Shown here: positions 60,843 through 64,000 of the stretch, piece after piece
Layout: every line of letters starts with the position of its first letter
How positions within the stretch are numbered: position 1 is the first letter of the stretch
Assembly: GCF_000772105.1 (NCBI RefSeq)
Contig: NZ_CP009356.1
Location: 186,001-250,000, forward strand
Direction: 5' to 3'
From: Vibrio tubiashii ATCC 19109
GTDB taxonomy: Bacteria; Pseudomonadota; Gammaproteobacteria; Enterobacterales; Vibrionaceae
DNA length: 64,000 nt
Translations under genes and position numbers: made by a program
The notes under the pieces: model-generated
The model's database searches: none
What the model was told of the DNA's origin: nothing
Seen by the model: the letters and a program-made list of their open reading frames with translations, nothing else

Positions 60843-61628
60843 TCAATGAGCAGAAGTCACCGCACTCGAAGCCTCCAATACTGGATGCAACAGAATATGG
60901 GCTTGGTGCTGTTCAGCCTGCCACTCTTTCATCTCGGCACGAAACTGGCCGTGCTGCTCGATATGCGGCAATAACTCTGACGCTTGCTCTGACTGGATCA
61001 ACACGGAAAGCGGTGCGACTTGTTGGTCGGTGTTATCGAAACAGTGCTCGAGATGTTCTTCTAACATGTAGAGTACCCCAGGTTCAATGGGCGCCTCTTT
61101 ATCGAACAAGCGCGATTCGACATTCAACTCGTCATAAAGATAAACCAACAACGAATAGAGGCTTTCTGCCCCAGCCAGTTTGGTTTGATTGGATTTGGTG
61201 TTCAGCAGATAAAGCTTTTGTTCCAAATTGCCACTTTTGGATCGCGCCACCTGGATCATCATACGGATGTCTTTTTTCACATTGGCCAACGTTCGCTGTT
61301 TGAGCTTAGGCTTGAGAAATCGCACTAAAATTTCGTTGCGGGTACTCACTGGCACATGGCGATCGGATTGAGCCACCTGACCCAGCAGGTGAAGCAACGC
61401 ATGGCAGATCAAAGTGTGCAGGTTTTCGTAGTATTCAAAATCTTTTTTAATTTGCATGTCTGTACTGGCAAATAAACGACAATGGGATTCGATGCGCCTA
61501 GGATACGACTTACCCACCCAGAACGCGAGTGACGAGGTGGCATTTGTGCTGGAATTCTCGTTCCTTATGCATGCCGTGCAACGTGTCATGCGCTTTTCAG
61601 TCCCTCGTAACTGTAAGTAAGTGCTCAC
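60843..61628 (-). CDS. Hypothetical protein, up to 261 aa
   Basis: No family recognised. The conserved-looking part starts near an ATG at 61457 (MQIKKDFEYYENLHTLICHA) and is helical and soluble: RHVPVSTRNEILVRFLKPKL, TLANVKKDIRMMIQVARSKS, YSLLVYLYDELNVESRLF. The first 57 residues are poorly structured with scattered Cys and may not be translated. The start is therefore uncertain: the GTG at 61628 has no ribosome site, the ATG at 61589 a weak one, and 61457 none. It lies downstream of the PhyH-like gene on the same strand. Confidence 0.6.
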   Translation of the reverse strand: MSTYLQLRGTEKRMTRCTACIRNENSSTNATSSLAFWVGKSYPRRIESHCRLFASTDMQIKKDFEYYENLHTLICHALLHLLGQVAQSDRHVPVSTRNEILVRFLKPKLKQRTLANVKKDIRMMIQVARSKSGNLEQKLYLLNTKSNQTKLAGAESLYSLLVYLYDELNVESRLFDKEAPIEPGVLYMLEEHLEHCFDNTDQQVAPLSVLIQSEQASELLPHIEQHGQFRAEMKEWQAEQHQAHILLHPVLEASSAVTSAH

Positions 61629-61654
61629 AAAAAGGAATAGTGCGCCTTAACGAA

Positions 61655-62677
61655 TTAAGTCGGCGGCGCTGCACTGACGCTTCGATACCGGTTGGCCCCC
61701 CGAGAACGATCCTCACCGCACAACAACAAGTTTTCGTGATGAGTGATGTAATGCAGCTCCTCGTCCACCAAATCGCCACAAAACCGTTCGGGATAAATGA
61801 GGGTATCACTGCGGGTGACTCGCCAGTGCAATGCGTAGCGACTGGACCAGTTGCGGTTGGGTAAGAACCCATGCAAGAGCCGCTCATTAAAAAGCACAAA
61901 CTCCCCCTTTTTCATCGGCAAGACGACCGTTTCGGTGGTCGTCTCCGGCACCCCCCAGACGGTTTTGGCTTGGTACTTCGCCATTTCAGCTTCCACATAA
62001 TGCATGACCGTCCGATATGTATCGATCCCGACATCGTAGCTTTCAAACAACCGAGAGGTATCCACGTTTGGCACGAGGTTACCGAGTTGTGCTCGCCTTA
62101 AAATCGCATCGACGCTTCTGCATCCCGCAAACGGATTTTGCCATTGTGCGGCGCTCGGTAACGGTACCCAGACTTGTCGATAACGGCAAAACAGTGATCG
62201 ACACATAAGCTTGAGGGGCGCGTCATCCACGGTGACATCATCCAACGCCAGCCAGACCGAGACATTCTTGTCCCGGCGAGCTGGCACTCCCATGGGCTTC
62301 AAGCAAGGTTTCGGTTCACCAATCGCTTTCCAATCTCCGCCTCCCCAATCTTGAAACCACCCTGTACTGCTGCCCCCACCGGAAACATGATCAAGGTAAG
62401 ATCGCCACAACAACAAGTCTTCCCCAAGCAATTGGCGAAGCGTCTGTACCACCACGGGATGCGTCATTAATGCCGCCAGTTGAGGCAACACCAAGTGCCA
62501 ATCGCGCACACTGTATCGCCCATAAATGGGATGCTCCGGTGCTTGGGTGACAATGTCACTCAGCGACGCTCGAATTTGGTCAAGGCCATGTTCATCGACG
62601 TAACATGGCAAAGGTCCCAAGTAGCCATCCCGTTGAAACGCGATACGTTGTTCGGGTGTAAGGCCATTCACGCTCAT
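61655..62677 (-). CDS. PhyH-like (phytanoyl-CoA dioxygenase/halogenase family) protein without the first His ligand
   Basis: 340 aa. Overall pattern of Fe(II)/2-oxoglutarate PhyH proteins: LTPEQRIAFQRDGYLGPLPC at the start, VSVWLALDDVTVDDAPLKLM in the core, and the distal ligand region GEFVLFNERLLHGFLPNRNW with the Arg in SSRYALHW. At the place where the family has WHQDW (HxD metal pair) it reads GWFQDWGGG, so the first histidine is phenylalanine. The Asp and distal His remain. It may be inactive, use another metal geometry, or bind a ligand only. The stop of the preceding DUF1353 gene overlaps its start. Confidence 0.8.
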   Translation of the reverse strand: MSVNGLTPEQRIAFQRDGYLGPLPCYVDEHGLDQIRASLSDIVTQAPEHPIYGRYSVRDWHLVLPQLAALMTHPVVVQTLRQLLGEDLLLWRSYLDHVSGGGSSTGWFQDWGGGDWKAIGEPKPCLKPMGVPARRDKNVSVWLALDDVTVDDAPLKLMCRSLFCRYRQVWVPLPSAAQWQNPFAGCRSVDAILRRAQLGNLVPNVDTSRLFESYDVGIDTYRTVMHYVEAEMAKYQAKTVWGVPETTTETVVLPMKKGEFVLFNERLLHGFLPNRNWSSRYALHWRVTRSDTLIYPERFCGDLVDEELHYITHHENLLLCGEDRSRGANRYRSVSAAPPT

Positions 62678-63180
62678 CGGGACTCCCGATCAATCACGAC
62701 CAAGGCTTTAGGCAATAAGGGTTCCGCGACAGTTCGGCGACAGCGGCGCCAAACAACCCCGCCAAAGAGTGCAAGTCCCCCCCAAACCAATCCGTGGATC
62801 AGCGCCATCCCATTAGCTTCTCGCCCAACTTGATAAAAAAGCCGATCCCAATGTTTTTTTCCCGCGCCTTCGTCGGCTTTCACAATGTGGTGAGCGTCAT
62901 CGAGTGCCCAAATATAGTCGTAGCGGTAAGCAAAATCATGAACAATCCCCGGAACCAACAGCAGTCCGGTCGGCGATAGTCCCCCCCACAGGCCCCGCGG
63001 AAAGGAGGCCCCATCAAACACAAAACCGCTCGGGATAACGAATACACGTCCTTGATGACAATAGCGCCAATCTTCCGCCAACTGCCACGAACGTACGGCC
63101 GTGCACCAACGGAGCCACTGACGCCAGAAAGGCAACCCTTGAGTGGGGAGACGGATGGGAATCAGAACAGGCATGATCAT
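62674..63180 (-). CDS. DUF1353-domain protein
   Basis: 168 aa. The core matches DUF1353: FVIPSGFVFDGASFPRGLW, then LSPTGLLLVPGIVHDFAYRY, and DDAHHIVKADEGAGKKHWDR, with conserved Asp and His residues. A C-terminal membrane helix (ALIHGLVWGGLALFGGVVW) ends the protein. DUF1353 proteins are frequent on phages and in marine bacteria; their role is unknown. The last four bases overlap the PhyH-like gene, so the two are translationally coupled. Confidence 0.87.
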   Translation of the reverse strand: MIMPVLIPIRLPTQGLPFWRQWLRWCTAVRSWQLAEDWRYCHQGRVFVIPSGFVFDGASFPRGLWGGLSPTGLLLVPGIVHDFAYRYDYIWALDDAHHIVKADEGAGKKHWDRLFYQVGREANGMALIHGLVWGGLALFGGVVWRRCRRTVAEPLLPKALVVIDRESR

Positions 63181-63200
63181 GATCTTTCCTTATGACTGCG

Positions 63201-63728
63201 CTACGGACGAACCAGCCAAGCGCGTTGATGGGATTGATGGCGTTTCACCGCATCGAAAAAGGCCTCCTCGATAAACGACAAAAACACCTGATGTCGTTTT
63301 GGTGCAGTGAGCAGCAAGATGCGCGTTTCCCCTGAGCGAAATGCTTTCGCTGGTGGGGTAACGTGTGAAGGTAAATGGGGTTCTGCTGAGTAGTGTCGGC
63401 CCAGTTGCTCGGCTAAACGCTCGAATTGCCCTTGATCGGTCATGACACATAACAGTGCCACCAAACGATCTGCTCGATCAAACACAAGACTGATTTCCGC
63501 CAACCCATCATTGACCAAAATGGTGGGTGGGTGAAGGGTGTCAATTGGCAGGCGATAGATTGGGCCATGTGTATAGCGATCCACATTCGCAAACGTAGCG
63601 GTTGGGTAAAGTTTGAGCATGGTTTGCACCGTTGAAGTACCGAGGGTCAGCCTAAACACCGTCACCGAGGCCAGCGCGGAGTGATGAATCAGCGTAGCCA
63701 TGATCCCGACTATCAACGCGTATTTCAT
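63201..63728 (-). CDS. Secreted hypothetical protein, 175 aa
   Basis: No family recognised. A signal peptide (MKYALIVGIMATLIHHSALA) is followed by a compact domain with LGTSTVQTMLKLYPTATF, YTHGPIYRLPIDTLHPPTIL, EISLVFDRADRLVALLCVMT and FERLAEQLGRHY. The layout resembles small periplasmic proteins with a turn-rich beta core. It is 20 bases upstream of the DUF1353 gene on the same strand, suggesting a three-gene operon with the PhyH-like protein. Confidence 0.75.
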   Translation of the reverse strand: MKYALIVGIMATLIHHSALASVTVFRLTLGTSTVQTMLKLYPTATFANVDRYTHGPIYRLPIDTLHPPTILVNDGLAEISLVFDRADRLVALLCVMTDQGQFERLAEQLGRHYSAEPHLPSHVTPPAKAFRSGETRILLLTAPKRHQVFLSFIEEAFFDAVKRHQSHQRAWLVRP

Positions 63729-63935
63729 GCTCCCTCCGAACTAACATCATCTGATAACCTGACTATATGGCTTCTTTTTCAGTGACAGAAGGTTAATAAA
63801 TTTAAATAAAGCTTTTGGAGAGAGTGAATCGAGTGGCATTCGAAGAGTCGACAACTCAAAGTTACATTTAACGTTTATTAATCATTAACAGCGCTTTCAC
63901 CAACACCAATCATATATACAATCGAGAGCATATAC

Positions 63936-64000
63936 ATGCCGACTACTGATCCCGAGCGAATCATAGGGTGGCCGTTTCATCAACTCAAGCCAGAGAAAGA
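63936..64000 (+). CDS. Start of a gene running off the window
   Basis: An ATG at 63936 opens a frame to the end of the window (MPTTDPERIIGWPFHQLKPE). The upstream region is AT-rich with a weak GAGAG ribosome site. Too little is visible to name it. Confidence 0.4.
   Translation, partial: MPTTDPERIIGWPFHQLKPEK

Noticed and set aside
1..64000. CRISPR arrays, rRNA operons and intact tRNA genes
   Set aside because: No regularly spaced short repeats, no rRNA sequence and no complete tRNA cloverleaf were found on either strand by reading.

Overview
The window looks like a chromosomal accessory region from a marine gammaproteobacterium, most likely a Vibrio or close relative. The reasons are two attC sites of the Vibrio super-integron type, a YnfA protein, a periplasmic catalase paired with an ankyrin protein, a RidA protein, and moderate GC with AT-rich islands. 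I recognise no housekeeping block; nearly everything is accessory, mobile or decayed.

Layout. (1) 1-5000, + strand: the end of a small Gly/Ala-rich precursor-like peptide, a two-part protein (C39-like segment plus an acyltransferase-like C-terminus), a HlyD/CvaA-type adaptor and a C39-peptidase ABC exporter. This is a class II microcin-type export operon. (2) 5286-6311: an AraC regulator with a DJ-1/PfpI domain. (3) 6336-10638, - strand: plasmid/ICE-like genes (RadC-type JAMM protein, phage CII-like regulator, a small 'type I restriction subunit M-like' protein, unknowns) and a periplasmic solute-binding-like protein. (4) 11069-15305, mostly + strand: single-gene units (cold-shock/excalibur membrane protein, GNAT, nucleotidyltransferase, HAD hydrolase, MaoC, Trp-rich TIGR02450-like protein, DUF6435-like protein, YnfA). 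(5) 15398-19630, - strand: an unknown protein behind a conserved leader, a secreted FG-GAP beta-propeller under a possible Fur box, and a SIMPL protein.

(6) 19920-37069, - strand: an anti-phage defence island. It holds a DRT type 1 system (reverse transcriptase-nitrilase plus small membrane partner), a complete qatABCD operon, two integron cassettes with their attC sites (a SLATT membrane protein and an unknown 197-aa protein), the remnant of a third cassette (YfbU), and a 1915-aa DUF4011-type helicase with a Vsr-like nuclease end. (7) 37371-37862: an RDD membrane protein.

(8) 38127-46575: a divergent catabolic-looking regulon. One arm is VOC protein, aldehyde dehydrogenase, ThDP enzyme and betaine-type binding protein; the other is RidA and an MFS transporter; a TetR regulator follows. 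Three copies of the same 16-bp palindrome sit at the two divergent promoters, and an IS5-family remnant lies between them. (9) 46800-50345: a decayed second copy of the ynfA-leader and RDD loci, enclosing a truncated sodC, ankB and a periplasmic catalase. (10) 50771-51346: a periplasmic YceI protein.

(11) 51609-59664, - strand: seven tightly packed genes that look like an undescribed biosynthetic cluster. They are two ATP-grasp ligases, an MFS exporter, a PduX-like GHMP kinase, a CobD-like PLP enzyme, a GCS2-type carboxylate-amine ligase and an SHMT-like enzyme, with a good promoter in front. I infer a small peptide-like or amide product carrying an O-phospho-amino-alcohol. A broken LysR gene lies just upstream. 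(12) 60843-64000: an unknown protein, a PhyH-like protein that lacks the usual first iron-ligand histidine, a DUF1353 protein, a secreted unknown and the start of another gene.
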